Assembly (NCBI GenBank): GCA_936432065.2
Contig: OW386289.2
Coordinates: 168,577,348 to 168,641,347, forward strand
Direction: 5' to 3'
Length of the DNA stretch: 64,000 nt
Source: Rutpela maculata
Lineage: Eukaryota > Arthropoda > Insecta > Coleoptera > Cerambycidae
The notes beneath the pieces were generated by a model. It ran no database searches. It was not told the origin of the DNA and worked only from the letters and a program-made list of their open reading frames with translations. A program made the position numbers and the translations under genes. This document shows positions 41,837 through 54,025 of the stretch, piece after piece; positions within the stretch are counted from its first letter, which is position 1; each line of letters starts with the position of its first letter.

Positions 41837-43067
41837 CTATATTTTGATACACGTAAAGAACCAGTAGACAAACAAAATATTCAACGATTAAAGTAATCTA
41901 CCTCTTCTGGGTACATTACTTTTGCGAAATTATTTAATTTAATGCTACACTGGTAATACTTTATTAAATGAATCACTATACGCTTTCCTTAATTATAAAA
42001 AATATTTCTCATGTACTATTTTAAAAATGATCCAAATAACAAATAAGAGTCGCAAACACTAAACACAGCATTAGGTCTTTAACAACACTTACAAATTTTA
42101 AAAAATGTAGGTAGGAAAATACTGCAAATATGACTCAAAACAAAATTCTTGCCACCTTATAGGTTATGTTTTGATTGTCCTCGAAGATGAAAAATAACGT
42201 AATATCGTTCATTTCACTTGGCCTGAAAAATATAAGATAAAAACTTTAACATAAAATTTTTCATTAAATAATCAGTTTATTTGTAATCCAAAAATCATTA
42301 TAAACTAAAACAATTCAAAATATTCACATTTGACGATAATAAAATAACCACTCATTGCAGAAGGCAATGTTGCCAGCTATATTTTGACGGAATAAAGGTA
42401 CGATTAATACTCGACATTCCCTATTAGTTGCATCACATTCTCTGGCTGAACTCTGAGAGCAATGGACTCTAATTACGTATTTCTGTGATAACGTAAATGT
42501 AACTATGGGAAATCTGCGACGCGCGGGGAGTATTGGTGGCTTTGATAGGTTCGATCAGCTGATCCTTATCCCTCTTAATGGTATTAATTGTATATCAAGT
42601 GTCACACCCATAGCTGCTGACCATTGTTGTTAACTTTGCTTACATAGTAGATTGCCACATTTTACTTCAAAAATCGTACTGTTTTCACTTTGTTGTGTGT
42701 AAATTTATTCTATAATCCTAGTTTATATACTTAATACTCAAAATTGTTGTGACTATATATACGTGTATGTATATATGTACAAATTTCGTATTTTGTCCCT
42801 ATACATTTTATATTTTTTATATATTTTTGTTCATGTACCTATTGACTTGTGTAAAATACTTTATGTATAATACATCAATAAATGCTACTCTACTCTCTCT
42901 ACTATATGTAACACGATCTGATGGAATTGCAAAATTGAAAAAAAAAATTATTTTTACGAAAAATACTATTTTAGCATTTTTCATGTTCCCATTCCTCTAT
43001 ATCTGTCATTTGTTATCGCAAAAATATGATAATTTATCAGAAAGTGAAAGGTTTGAACATTTCCAAT
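41837..43067. other. Noncoding; slightly GC-richer island near 42.4-42.6 kb
   Basis: 42500-42620 includes TCGATCAGCTGATCC and is less AT-rich than its surroundings. No reading frame or repeat partner recognised. The 110-codon plus frame at 42749 is F/Y/I-rich and judged chance. Confidence 0.3.
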
Positions 43068-43642
43068 GGGGCCGGTGGTGAGGATGGCTGATGCCATAAA
43101 GAATTTTGAGACCCTTGGTTCTTGTACACAATAAATCATAATTTTATTTTTTTCACCCCATTTCATAATGGGGTGGGGGTAAGTCACAAAAGATCTTTTC
43201 AGGTTGATGTGAAGTGGGGCTGAAAAAGCCTTGAACAATCTACAATCTACATGGGGTGGGGGTTGTAATGTGGGTGATTGGTGGTGATTCCAAGAAAATG
43301 TTAAGACCTTGGCTTCCCTTAATGGCACTAAATAAATCACAATTTTTCCGGACTCTTACTTGCTTGTTTTACGTTCCTCCCTGTCTCTTCAACGAAATAA
43401 GATCAAAATATAATAGTTCCAGATCTCACTAGAATACATATTCAAATCAATATCATAAACCATTCCAGAGTAATCATGCACATAAAAGAAAGTTAGACAG
43501 ACAAACCGACCAACAGAATTTGTTCTTGCTCAGACTTAAAGTCTCGACGTTTCACGATATTTCAAGCCTAGTTAGGCAAAGAAAAATTCAAACGTTGTTT
43601 TACGATCACTATACTCCACTCCACCACGTGAATGTGGAAGTA
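43068..43642 (-). repeat. Repeat family A, copy 3 (partial, diverged)
   Basis: Starts inside the family (GGTGGTGAGGATGGCTGATG) and ends with the CGTGAATGTGGAAGTAATAT terminus. It lacks the AAAAAACCGCTGCCC end and about 180 bp after it. It retains CCCATTTCATAATGGGGTGG, CATTCCAGAGTAATCATGC and degraded (CAGA)n. Confidence 0.75.
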
Positions 43643-44782
43643 ATATTATTATAGAGTTTTTTATTATTACCAAAGCATTCGCAAAAAAGATTATTTCCAA
43701 TTTTTGTTCACCTCATACTGGAGATGATGAAACTACAACAAGAACCCCGCCCAGTCATAACTTACAGTTTGCAAAAATTTAAGACAATCCAGAGTAATTG
43801 AACCTATATAAAAAAAACAAACGACGTCCTTGTTTTTTAAATATAAGATCGGTTAAAAAGCGACCCACTTGCAGTATCTTATTCAGAGCTAACAGGAATT
43901 AAACTCAGCACTCTTAAACCAAACCGTCACCTTCCTTACTATATACACAAATATACTTCATATACGGCTTTATAAAAGAAAACTGCTATTTTACGATGCA
44001 GTAATAATTTTAAACGTCATATATAATAAACTACCCGGAGTCAATAAAAAGCTTTTGAAAGAATAATATATATGTATCGCACGCCACGCTGCGTTTCCTA
44101 TTGTGGTCTGTTTACAATAGTGTCGTTCTTATACATGAAATCTTTGTTTGCCAGAAGGATCAGCAGTCTTCGGGGTTCCTCTATACGATTATAAACGCTG
44201 CAGAATAGCACGCACTCAAGCGATGCTCATTCTTTTCGAATTCCCGTATTCAATCCACCAATTATTCCATTGTAGAGCTGACAGAGGTCCTTGAAAAGGC
44301 ACCTCTCCAGTTCATTACTCTATTGTCGTTTTTTCGGGAAAAATGAGAAACACAGCCCCTTAAGGAATCGGCATAGGGTCCCTTTGCATCCAAAGTCGTA
44401 GAGTGAAAATAATGCCGGGTTGTTCGAAGTTCCTTGAGTGTCATCCATACAATTCTCATTCTGCAGCTGACTGTGTGTGTGTGTGTATCAAAGGAATCGT
44501 TAAACCGCATCTGAATAAACTTTAAATACTTTTAAATCTCCAAATAACATAATACTACACAGAGATAAGTTGGCTGATTTTGCATAGCGTTGAGGAATAA
44601 CGTCTTGTATATGTAATATTTACAAATTTTGCAAAGCATGTGTTAAGATTGACCATGATGTGGTATTGAAAGGGCTATATTGGTTTGTATGCAAGAATTA
44701 TGCCAGTTTTAAAAAATTATTTAAATTATTTACAACATAGGTGTTTTGTAGTGAAGCACAACGAGAAGGAGAATTTTTGGAA
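43643..44782. other. Noncoding with a GC-richer segment at 44.1-44.5 kb
   Basis: 44140-44470 has balanced base composition and an 82-codon minus-strand open frame (44262-44510) rich in R, S and T, with HTHTVS from the (GT)n tract at 44471-44486. No family recognised. It may be an old element or conserved noncoding sequence. Confidence 0.3.
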
Positions 44783-44883
44783 ATATGCTAATTTTTGGAG
44801 TACCACAAGGATCAAATTTAGGTCCATTATTATTTATACTATTTATCAATGAAATTCTGGAGATCCCTGAAGAAAATCCATGA
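44783..44883 (+). pseudogene. LINE reverse transcriptase fragment (motif B)
   Basis: The plus frame reads NMLIFGVPQGSNLGPLLFIL and FINEILEIPEENP, then a stop at 44881-44883. GVPQGSNLGPLLFILFI is motif B of a non-LTR reverse transcriptase with the key residues intact (GVPQGS, LGP). INE replaces the usual IND. No YADD or upstream motif A is nearby, so only ~30 codons of RT remain. It is the only RT fragment on the plus strand and is independent of the minus-strand copies. Confidence 0.75.
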
Positions 44884-45639
44884 GTTATAAGTCGTAATTA
44901 TGTTACAGAATACTGTTTACTGTAGTAAGAAACATGAAAAAACATTACCACATAAAAATTAATTTTCAAACAAATGTTAATTGTGAAATTACAAACTGTT
45001 ACACTCACTAAATAGAACATAGTTTTAGCTTCATTTTGCATTTCTTCTTTTTTTGTAAGATTAAATTTTGCGATTTCGCAGATTTTTAAAAGAAATTTTA
45101 TGGTTAATTTCGAAACCGTCGAAATTCACAAATTTCAAAATGCTCTTTTTTAAAATCAATACATGGAAGATGGTTTTCACTATTATTAAAATGTATAGTA
45201 TTAATGTAACAAATTTTAAGGTAAAATGTATTTTTGTCAAAAAAGGAACATTTTTAAACGCACATCGTCATTTACACTCTTAATAAAATTAATCAATGCG
45301 TCTAAAATTCAACGCCTTCTTCTTTAAGATGGTTTTTACTTCCCTCGCTTACCGAAGGGAAGTATTATAATCATGGAAAAATCACCCACCGAGATTTTCA
45401 CGTTTCGAGTATGTAGATTACGAAAATTAAAGCCATTTAACTCCGTCAGTTTGTCTATCTGTCGGTCTAGTGTCTGTCTGTTAGCACTATATCTACAAAA
45501 CCACTTGACCGAGAAGAATATTTGGTAGGCAGCTGACGCTACTACTAACGAAGACCTGGGAAATACTTTCGTTGAAAAATATACAGTGTACATCCCATAA
45601 AAGATACAATTAAGGAAAAAAATGTGGCGGAAAATTAAC
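44884..45639. other. Noncoding; start of a repeat with CCCTCGCTTACCGAAGGGAA
   Basis: 45340-45500 contains CTTCCCTCGCTTACCGAAGG, a hairpin-like start, then GTCAGTTTGTCTATCTGTCG and GTCTGTCTG. It resembles in style, but not sequence, the (TCTG)n family A. It leads into the tandem array. Confidence 0.45.
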
Positions 45640-46100
45640 ATTTGGCATATAGTTAACACAAAAATATGAAAAATTGTATATTTTGGTGGTCACCATAACA
45701 AAACTATGAGAGAATATGGCGGAGGGTAATAATATTTCGCATGTAGTTAACACAGCTGTCAAAGAATAAAAATATGGAAAAAAACATACAGTATAAAAAA
45801 AATAATTAAAAAACCTGACGGAGAACGATATTATTTTGCATGTAGTTAAGACAACTGCCAGGGAAGAAATATATGAAAAATTTACAGAATTGTCACTATA
45901 AAAAATAATTATGGTAAAAATAATATTTGAACTGTAGTTGACGCAATTACCTGACATACTTTTAGTGAAATATATACAGGGTGGTCATTTTAAAAAATCA
46001 CTAATTAAGAAACGGCAGAGGAAAATAGTATTTGGAAAACCTGATATACTTTTAGTTAAAAAAATATATACAGGGTAGTCATCTTACAGAAGAAATAATG
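45640..46100. repeat. Degenerate tandem array, ~95 bp unit, about five copies
   Basis: TGTAGTTAACAC-type phrases recur at about 45648, 45738, 45840 and 45935. Each is preceded by GGCGGA-like and AATATTT phrases and followed by a TATGGAAAA-TATACAG stretch. The last two units carry ATATATACAGGGTGGTCATT and ATATATACAGGGTAGTCATC. Overlapping minus-strand open frames here are by-products of the repeat. Confidence 0.7.
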
Positions 46101-47429
46101 AAAAATGAAAGGAGGTAAATAGAGAGAAAAGTTTTGCGCAAATACTTTACAGATTTTTAAATTTAATTTTACGTTCACTTTTGACAGCGATAGACACTCT
46201 TTATGAAATTGCTTGCATCCATGAAATTTCTAATTCTTTTAGCTTCCCGCACAAGAGTAAATTGTAAGCTCAGAGTACATTTTCACTTCAATATTTCCCG
46301 AGATATTTAAGAAAAACGGAATTTTAAAAATTCAAACTCAAATTGTTCAATAAACTAATGTAAACTTTTTTATTTTTTAGTAATGTACTTTGAATATACT
46401 GTGTGTCGAATTTCAGCCATCCTTAACTGGACTATTAAGGGTTTCACTCGAAAAATTATGTAAAATTATACATAATTTTTTGTTCATTTTTATACACTAT
46501 AGTCTACCGTATAACCAACAACAACTGGGAATTCTTGGAAAACGAAAAATGGGCGCCATTTTTCCAAGATGGCTAAGGAAACTCGAGAAGGAATGACGAG
46601 AAATTTTGTGATATTAAATTGTAGATTATTAATGAATATCATATCCAAAGTTCAAACTCATCAGATGTATTATATTTTGCTATTTTACTGCATTATAAAG
46701 ACTTGTTTCGAACAAATTCCAGTCTTAAATTACGTTACTTCTCTCCGTGGATAATCGTCTTGCGCCAAAGAGACGTAATTTCGAAAAGTATGATGATGAT
46801 AATTGAGATAATGATATGATGATATAATTATATGCAGTGCTGAGCGGATCAAGTGTAGGTTTTAGATAGACGATAGGTTCCTATTTTTAGACGTTCGCTT
46901 AATGAACGGTTTTAGATAATTTCGGTGTAATTATTCTAGGAGCTTCTGTTGTGGTCCCGTTTTACCTCAGATTAAATTTAAATTTGTCAGAGAAAAAATT
47001 TAACGCAATTAACAAATTAAAATTTAATTTCTTCTATGATCATCATTAAATTAAAATGACTAGCGTGGCTGCAGCCGGGAATTCAAAGGTAACATGTCTA
47101 TTTACGACTCGGCGAGTTTTATAGGCTATCAAGTGGAGTCGAATATTTAATAGAGGTTTAATTTAAAATTTGTTAACGGTAAAACATTCGCATGCGGGAA
47201 ACTAGTCGAAATAATAAGTAATTGTCACATACACTACTCTGCAGATATACGCATATTTTTCTATTTTTTATTTTTTATGTTCAACGAATTGTAAAGTTCA
47301 ATTGCGGGGCGAAAATTAATTTAAAAATGTTCGAATTGTACAAAAAGTCATAATGAGAAGTTAATCTGATGGCTAGACTAGAAAAGTAATCAAAGAAATG
47401 GTACAACAAAAAAAACTTTTTAAAAACAA
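46101..47429. other. AT-rich noncoding sequence
   Basis: An AATGGGCGCCATTTTTCCAA / GATGGC phrase at 46548 resembles other 'CCATNTTGG' repeat pieces. A GATGAT-rich stretch lies at about 46790. No gene recognised. Confidence 0.35.
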
Positions 47430-47616
47430 GCTTTTATTATTATTTAGGTGTACTAAAACGAAAAAATAAGTTATGTTGAATTAATTGTCATTTTGTTTGA
47501 AAGATATTGTAAGTACCTAAGTATTTTTTTTTCTATTCACGCGACAAGGTTTTAAGACAATTAATTTAACATAACTTATTTTTTTCGCTTTAGTACACCT
47601 AAATAATAACAGAAGC
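47430..47616. repeat. Foldback MITE, ~187 bp
   Basis: TTATTATTTAGGTGTACTAA plus AACGAAAAAATAAGTTATG pairs with the inverse ending at about 47616 (CATAACTTATTTTTTTCGCT, TTAGTACACCTAAATAATAA). The loop is ~75 bp. It directly abuts the next, larger foldback. Confidence 0.8.
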
Positions 47617-47630
47617 TAAATGTTTTTTTA

Positions 47631-48757
47631 TAGTGTGTCTCACTTTTCATCACTACACTCCAATATCTCAGCCATTTGTTGATCGATTCAGATCAAATTT
47701 GGTATACTTCTTTTGCTTCAGATTGTGATTAAAAAGTTATTTAAAATTTTTTGTTTCGAAATTAAATACCCCTACTATGATCAAAAGAAATTGGCAAAAA
47801 TTGGGAATTTATATTAGCGATTGAGATGAGAATTTTTGTTTTTACAGAATCTTGTTCGGCATGACCTAAAACCCCTGTATACCAAATTTCGTTACAAAAT
47901 ATTCATTCCTTTAAAAAAAAAATCATATCTAAGATTTCAATAATAATCACCCTACTTTTCGAGTTATTTATTGTCGGATATTTACATAACTTGGTAGTGG
48001 TGTAATAATGACGCTAATTAAGCATTAGGACACATTTTTTATCCAAAACACTATTACGAAATGAATATTTGAAAGTGGCTATTTTTTAAAATACTTAGAA
48101 CTCGGCATACCAATATCTTTGTTAACATGGAGTGCTTTGGAATGGATTTGATAATTCTTATTATTTCAATTTTATCAGCAATAATTAATTGTTGTGCAGC
48201 CATGTTTAAGTTTAATTTGACATTCGATGCAATTGTCAAATCTATTCCAAAGCACTCCATGTTAACAAAGATATTGGTATGCTGAGTTCTAAATATTTTA
48301 AAAAATAGCTACAATTTTTCAAATATTCATTTCATAATAGTGTTTTGGATAAAAAATGTGTCCTAATGCTTAATTAGCGTCTTTATTACATGACTGCCAA
48401 GTTATGTAAATATCCGACAATAAATAACTCGAAAAGTAGGGTGATTATTATTGAAATCTTAGATATGATTTTTTTTTGAAAGGAATGAATATTTTTTAAT
48501 GAAATTTGGTATACAGGGGTTTTAGGTCATGCCGAACAAGATTCTGTAAAAACAAAAACCCTATCTCAATCGCTAATATAAATTCCCAATTTTTGCCAAT
48601 TTCTTTTGATCATAGTAGGCGTATTTAATTTCGAAAAAAAAAATTAAATAATTTTTTAATCACAATCTGAAGCAAAAGAAGTATACCAAATTTGATCTAA
48701 ATCAATCAACAAATGGCCGAGATATTGGGGTGTAGTGGTGAAAAGTGAGACACACTG
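47631..48757. repeat. 1,127 bp foldback with TA duplication and CAGTG-type ends (mariner-like)
   Basis: TAGTGTGTCTCACTTTTCAT at 47631 is matched by GAAAAGTGAGACACACTG ending at 48757. TA lies on both sides (47629-47630 and 48758-48759). The arms of about 510 bp remain easily alignable throughout (GATCAAATTTGGTATACTTC, GTCATGCCGAACAAGATTCT, CCAAAGCACTCCATGTTAAC). The central ~100 bp is unpaired. TA duplication with CAGTG-like ends fits a Tc1/mariner-related non-autonomous element. No transposase frame; the 68-codon minus frame at 48054 lies across the stem. Confidence 0.8.
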
Positions 48758-49045
48758 TATATAATTTTATTTTTAAATTTTTAGTTACGCTTTATTCAGT
48801 TTTACATTCACTGCGTCGTCCTTTCTTAAAAGTACCGGATCATCCGCCATTCCTTAGAATACAACGTCTGAGTGAACACACTATCCGATCAAATTATAGT
48901 TTAAAAAACTGAAAAACAAACTTTTTAGTACCATATTATTGTATTGTCACCAGACCTATACGTGTGTGCACAATTTCAACTCAATTGGATGTCGTTAAGT
49001 GGTTCAAAATTGAGTTGCAAGATTTGACCTAAAGATTTAGTGGTT
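48758..49045. repeat. Piece of the ACCATATTGTATTGTCACC dispersed repeat
   Basis: GTACCATATTATTGTATTGT at about 48928 and GAGTTGCAAGATTTGACC at about 49010 correspond to 18897 (GTACCATATTGTATTGTCAC) and 18979 (GAGTTGTAAGATTTGC), in the same order and orientation. Confidence 0.6.
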
Positions 49046-50300
49046 TCGGAATCCATTTGATGGCCAAGATAAGGAATACATTTTTCAGGAGACATCTTTA
49101 ATTATTCAAATGTAATCGTTCGTTTGAATTAGATGTTTTTCTATATTTCCTGTAGATGAACCCTAACCGGGGTCTCTGTCCCCTCTGGGGTTTTCCGCTC
49201 GCATATTGCAGTATGGATTGTTTGGGAATTCGAAATGAAATAGCGCTCTGAAATTCCCGCCACCGCCGTTATCTCGAAAAGTCGTTAAAATACACTCTCG
49301 GCGCAGTGAGATATGATGCTTGTCACCCTGGAGCCTATTGACTAGCCCTTCAGGTTCTAGAACTTTGTTGACTTAAATTTCGTGGACCTTGAGAGTACGG
49401 AGCACGTTTTGAACTAGTCGAACAAGAACTGACTGTTCCTCCGCTATATCTTTTTCTCTGTTGGTTGTAGTTTCCACCAACATCTTCTTATTGGGAATAC
49501 TGCGCCTCTCAGGCGAAATTGGATCTCTGGATGTAGCTAGTTCATTATAGTTTTGGTATTCATTGATTCTGGCTTAAATGAGTCTATTCTGTTAAACAAA
49601 CAGACCTTGCGAGTAATAAATACTGCAGTGACTTGTCTATCTCCATATAATTTGGTCATTGCTTAAGTAAAGATGTGACTCGACTCCAAATAGCATTTTA
49701 ATCGTTCAATAAATATGTGAAAGCAAGCTATTAATGTCCTGTATTGGTCAAACCAGCACTTATTACCAGTTGCTCAGTATTCGATAAAAACTTCAGTCTC
49801 GTGTTTTATGCGAGATCTGATGAAGAAATCTTCCATATTTCTTATAGCATTTTCTGAATCTGTGATCCAGGCCATGAAGTTCCACGTTAGGATGGCGTGG
49901 TATATCTGTCTGGGCATTTGTCGCCTCTTGTATTGCCCTTGTATAACTCATTTGCCATTTTGGCAAACATATCTTTCAAAAAAGAAAAGATTATTTTTTC
50001 GTAGGACTCACTCTTCTATCTCACTATCAATCGTCCCCTCGTCAAGTTATGTCTTCAGCCCTTTGGAGTTGTCTGGCATTAGAAACGTTGGCTCCTATTA
50101 GGAGTGGATTCATTTGAACCTTCCATCTCTCGAAGTGTTTATGACCTTTTTAATTAGCAATGCCTCACGTTGGGAGCCATGTAGAAGATGCTACCGGCAT
50201 GCGTCCGAACAACACAATGAAATTTATATGCCTTCTTCAACGTTTGACAGTTTCTGTTCTCAGGAGGTTCTTAGGTAACTGTTAGTGAAAGGAAATGAGG
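49046..50300 (-). other. GC-richer segment with protein-like frames, unrecognised
   Basis: On the minus strand, 49365-49565 has a 68-codon frame without a start: INEYQNYNELATSRDPISPE, RRSIPNKKMLVETTTNREKD, IAEEQSVLVRLVQNVLRTLK. Also on the minus strand near 49800-49960, RQIYHAILTWNFMAWITDSE then NAIRNMEDFFIRSRIKHETE is readable in one frame. Base composition is more balanced than the surroundings. This could be a decayed retroelement or host exon debris. The 97-codon plus-strand frame at 49808-50101 is the competing reading. No family is recognised. Confidence 0.2.
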
Positions 50301-51749
50301 TGCTTGTGTTAGTTTAGTGTTACAGTCCCCAATCGGTCCTCTTCGAATGAGTGTTTATAATAAATTGATTCTATCAGCGATAGATAGATATTACTATAGT
50401 GAGTCATATACAGTGTCAGAAAATGTTTCATTTGGGTCGGCAATGAGAGCAAGCGAGAGCGAAGCAACTAGGCCATTCTTTTTTATTGTATAACACATCC
50501 TACCCGTGCCACCTGCTTTCCCCACCACATGTACGTGGGCAGCTCTGTCTGCGGGAAATGTAAAGAATTATTTGACTCGTTTTGAAAATATAACGAGTTA
50601 AATAATTTTAGTTATTAAAGCACGTAATAATATTACCTATACTGAACAGAGCCAACTACGTCCTTCCTTTGAATAAATGGTACTGAAATTTTTAATAGCA
50701 ATGATGTACGTGTTTTCTTAATAGCGCGTCATTATTTGCTCCCTCTACTAGAGCACTGGTACACGCCTTTATTGTAGGCGGTCTGTCAAGCCGTTGAAAC
50801 TATGCCTGCCACCCAAATCCAAAATCTTCCGATACTGTATGCGTGAAAATATTTACGCGCTGACACATAACCTAAAGCTAATCCTAGTTTTAACGTCATA
50901 AATTTCTAAATTCCGAGCTTTGGTAATGAGATATCCTAGTAGCAACAACGCTTCGAACTGACTGTTCCGACATTAGTAATACTATAATTGCGTTGCCTTT
51001 CCATGGTAACGCGGCTGACAATTACACGAAGGAAACCTGCCTTAAATAATGATATTATTACTTTATCTAATTTTAATTCTACAGATCCTTTTATTTTTAT
51101 GTAAATGTGGAGGAATTTAAAAGGTGCAAGGTGTAATACTCATTTAAATTCTAGTATTTAAGTTCTCATTTGCAGTAAAATGCATATTCGACGTACAGCA
51201 CATTTCACTTGATATGCAAAAATAATTAATAATTGCCTTAACGACCCTGATTATTTTTAATAGCATGAAGTATAATTTACAACCGGATGGCGTAGAGAAA
51301 AGTTCACCGCATAATGAAACGAACTGGTTTAATTTTCAATTACACATGCATAGGTGTCATTGCGCGTTCAGCGGTGTTTATTCATCATAATTTCATTTTA
51401 AATTTAAAAGTACCTGACCGCAATCAACTTGTCTTTGCTTATGTAGTTCGTGGAACGAATTAGATGTCGGGGCGAGCTTTTCGTCCTTTGAAGGTCAAGG
51501 CAAAAATATAAGGCAACGAGAAATGCAACATTGCGTGCAACTTGGTAAAATTTAATATTTTTTCTTTGTACTGTACCTGTAGACATTTTTCATTAAAAAA
51601 AACATTTAAATATACTTTATACTTAAAGAGGCGGGAGGGGACCAGACATTCAAATACACAACAGGCGCACACTATATATATGAGTACACTGGAAATCCCA
51701 GGCGACATTTCGATTGAACAAATTACGTGATAAGTCAATGGTACGATTG
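50301..51749. other. Noncoding sequence
   Basis: GAGCAAGCGAGAGCGAAGC at about 50450 and a GC-richer patch at 50505-50560 look like repeat debris. Overlapping short frames at 51404-51738 on both strands show no family resemblance. Confidence 0.35.
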
Positions 51750-52872
51750 ATTGATTGCCCTTTGGTGGGCTCCCGTTGCTGATGCCAAAAAAAAATTATG
51801 GCCTTTGGTTCTTGAACACGCACTAAATCAAAGTTTTATTTTTACCCCCTTTGATAATGGAGTGGGAGTGGTAATGGGGGTAAATGTAGATTGTTTAAGG
51901 CCCTGGGTTGGCCTTTCTTCACCTGGATCTAAAAGATCTTTTCTGAATTACCCTACAACTAGTTTTTGCCCAGGATTTCAAGACTTTTTACAAAGCTTGT
52001 GATTTTCCTGGGAGCTAATTGCCCCCTTGGCGTTAATTCTCCCTGTTCTAGGTGCTTGAACCTAATGCGGATTGGTACTTTGCATTCACAAATATATGGT
52101 CGTCTTCTGCCATACCCATGTTCTTGAAATGATATCTCAAGGGGCAAGGGCCAGTTAGAAGGCCAGTGATTAGCCTTAGGTCGGACTTTTCGAGTGACAT
52201 TCTTTGTCGAATAGGTTATAAACCTTTTCGCTTGTCTTTGGCCTGGAGTATTCTCCCAGTAGAACTTCTTTTGTTCGTTTTTCCATTTTTGGATCTCCTC
52301 CGTTATGTGTCCCTTTGATAAGCCACAGAACGGTTCGGGTCCGAAAAATGGGGCTTCAGCTCCTTTTCTTGCGAGGCTATCAGCCAATTCGTTGCCTTCT
52401 ATCCCCTCATGCCCTGACACCCACATCAAGGTAACCTTGTTGTTTTTTGCCAGTTGCTTCAGGGATTGTCTGCATTCCCAGGCAATTTTAGACTCGAACG
52501 TGTAGGACCTGAAGCATTTAGTGCTAATGGGGGTAACTGATATAAAAAAAAATGAATACCTTGTCTTCTCCTAGATTCACTAAATCTAGGCTTTATGGAC
52601 TCTTACTTGCCTGCCTTGCCTATTTACATCCATTTATTTAATACTTCAACGGAACAAAATCAAAATATAATCTAGTTCCAGCTCTCACTATATTAGATGA
52701 CAATATCATAAACGGTTCCAAAGTAAGCGTGTACACAAAACATGTTATAGGCAGACAGACAGATTTTTTCGCTGAAACTTGTTTCATGACATTCTAAGCC
52801 TATTTGAACAAAACAGACTTATTTTTTTTTACCGTGACTACACTTAAACTCCACTACGTGGATGTGGAAGTA
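51750..52872 (-). repeat. Repeat family A, copy 4, split by a LINE fragment
   Basis: 51750-51960 carries the left-hand G-rich half (GTGGTAATGGGGGT) and 52530-52872 the right-hand half (TAATCTAGTTCCAGCTCTCA, ACGGTTCCAAAGTAAGCGTG, GTGGATGTGGAAGTA terminus). The LINE RNase H fragment at 51965-52529 sits between them, and GGGGGTAA occurs near both junctions. The insertion therefore postdates this copy. Confidence 0.75.
51965..52529 (-). pseudogene. LINE RNase H domain fragment, longest open copy
   Basis: The minus frame starts near 52529 with LSTKCFRSYTFESKIAWECR and continues QSLKQLAKNNKVTLMWVSGH, EGIEGNELADSLARKGAEAP, IQKWKNEQKKFYWENTPGQR, QAKRFITYSTKNVTRKV. The 'WVSGHEGIEGNELAD' block with its His is the RNase H signature of I/R1/LOA-type LINEs. 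After VTRKV the frame shifts away from the expected LITGLL-GHCPLRYH, which is partly visible in another frame near 52125-52160. The copy lacks RT and the 5' part. It is a closer relative of the fragment at 7214-7790 than of any other piece here, so one LINE family has seeded both sites. Confidence 0.85.
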
Positions 52873-53345
52873 GTTTCAGGCCTTTGGTTCCTGTGTACAG
52901 ACTAAATATTAATTTTATCTTTTTACCCCCTTCAGTAATGGGGCAAGAGTGAAAATTGTGTTGATAGTGAGGGTGGTTGATGGTAAAAAAAAATTAAGAA
53001 CTTAGCTTTTCATACATACACTAAATCCCAATTTTATGAAATCTTACTTGCTTGCTTTACCTTTTCACCCCCATTTACCCCCAACCCTTCAACGGAATAA
53101 GATTAAAATGTAATCTAGTTATAGATTTCATTAGAATATGTAGGTGTACCAAATTTCATGTTAATATAAATCATTCCAGAGTAATCGTCTGCACAAAAAA
53201 GTTACAGACAGACAGATTTTTTAAAATTTGCTCAAATTTAAAATCTCGATGTTTCATTTTCATTCTAAACCTATTTGAACAAATAACAGATCAATTTTTT
53301 TTACCGTTACTATACTTCGACTCCATTAAGTGAAGTGGAATTATA
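52873..53345 (-). repeat. Repeat family A, copy 5 (partial), abutting copy 4
   Basis: Begins within the family (GGCCTTTGGTTCCTGTGTAC) immediately after the GTGGATGTGGAAGTA end of copy 4. It runs through CCCCCATTTACCCCCAACCC and AGTTACAGACAGACAGA to a degraded terminus near 53340. Head-to-tail placement suggests unequal exchange or insertion next to an existing copy. Confidence 0.75.
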
Positions 53346-54025
53346 TTAGTAATTATTGTATTGTATTGTACCTGTTTTGTAACAAAGAAAAAGCAAATTT
53401 TATTGTAGTAAATCATTTCTCATGCAAATTTCTTACTAATGCAACTAAAAGCATTAATTAAGTTCTCGTTACTGAGCAAAAATGGCTCTATCTTTCTTAG
53501 CTTTAAAGGTAATGGGGTTTACAAAATTCCCTTTTGTAGATAAAATGTCGGATTATGACAATGAAAAAGGTGGACGGTTTTAATTTAGAAAATGTCGTTT
53601 AATTTAATTTTTTCCAATGTAAAATTTGTTGTTGAACTAAACAATTAAAAAATAAAATTGGATTAGCTGTTGCAGACATAGAGCGCACATCCGAATTGAC
53701 ATCCAAATCAAGATAGTGGACTTCCTTCCAGCTTTCAGGATGCCCACCTCAAGGATTTCTGAGTTCCTGACCTATGATGTCCCCAATTAAAGTTCTGAAG
53801 CCAAAGTCTCTACATACCGTGAATCAATGAAAATATGATTATAATGTCTGATTTCGAAATTTAGCGAATTACCCTGACCAGCAAGTTTTCGTGATTTTAA
53901 CTTGCCAGATTTCTTAAGAGGTTTTCTTGCATCAAAAGTCCTTAAACGATCCCCACATCATCTGAGAAATTAAAACAAGAACCCGTATTAGAAAACCCCA
54001 TTTGATACTCTTTGTTGTAACATGT
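53346..54025. other. Noncoding sequence
   Basis: ATTGTATTGTATTGTACC at about 53355 resembles a short LINE tail repeat. No gene recognised. Confidence 0.35.

Noticed and set aside
42749..43340. 110- and 119-codon open frames on opposite strands
   Set aside because: They overlap repeat A copy 3 and AT-rich flank and show no family resemblance.
45640..46100. CRISPR-like array
   Set aside because: Unit similarity is continuous and degenerate, with no repeat/spacer alternation, and the genome is evidently eukaryotic.
51959..52429. Intact 156-codon gene
   Set aside because: Only the RNase H part is homologous. After VTRKV the frame has shifted and the C-terminal residues are translation of out-of-frame LINE and repeat sequence.
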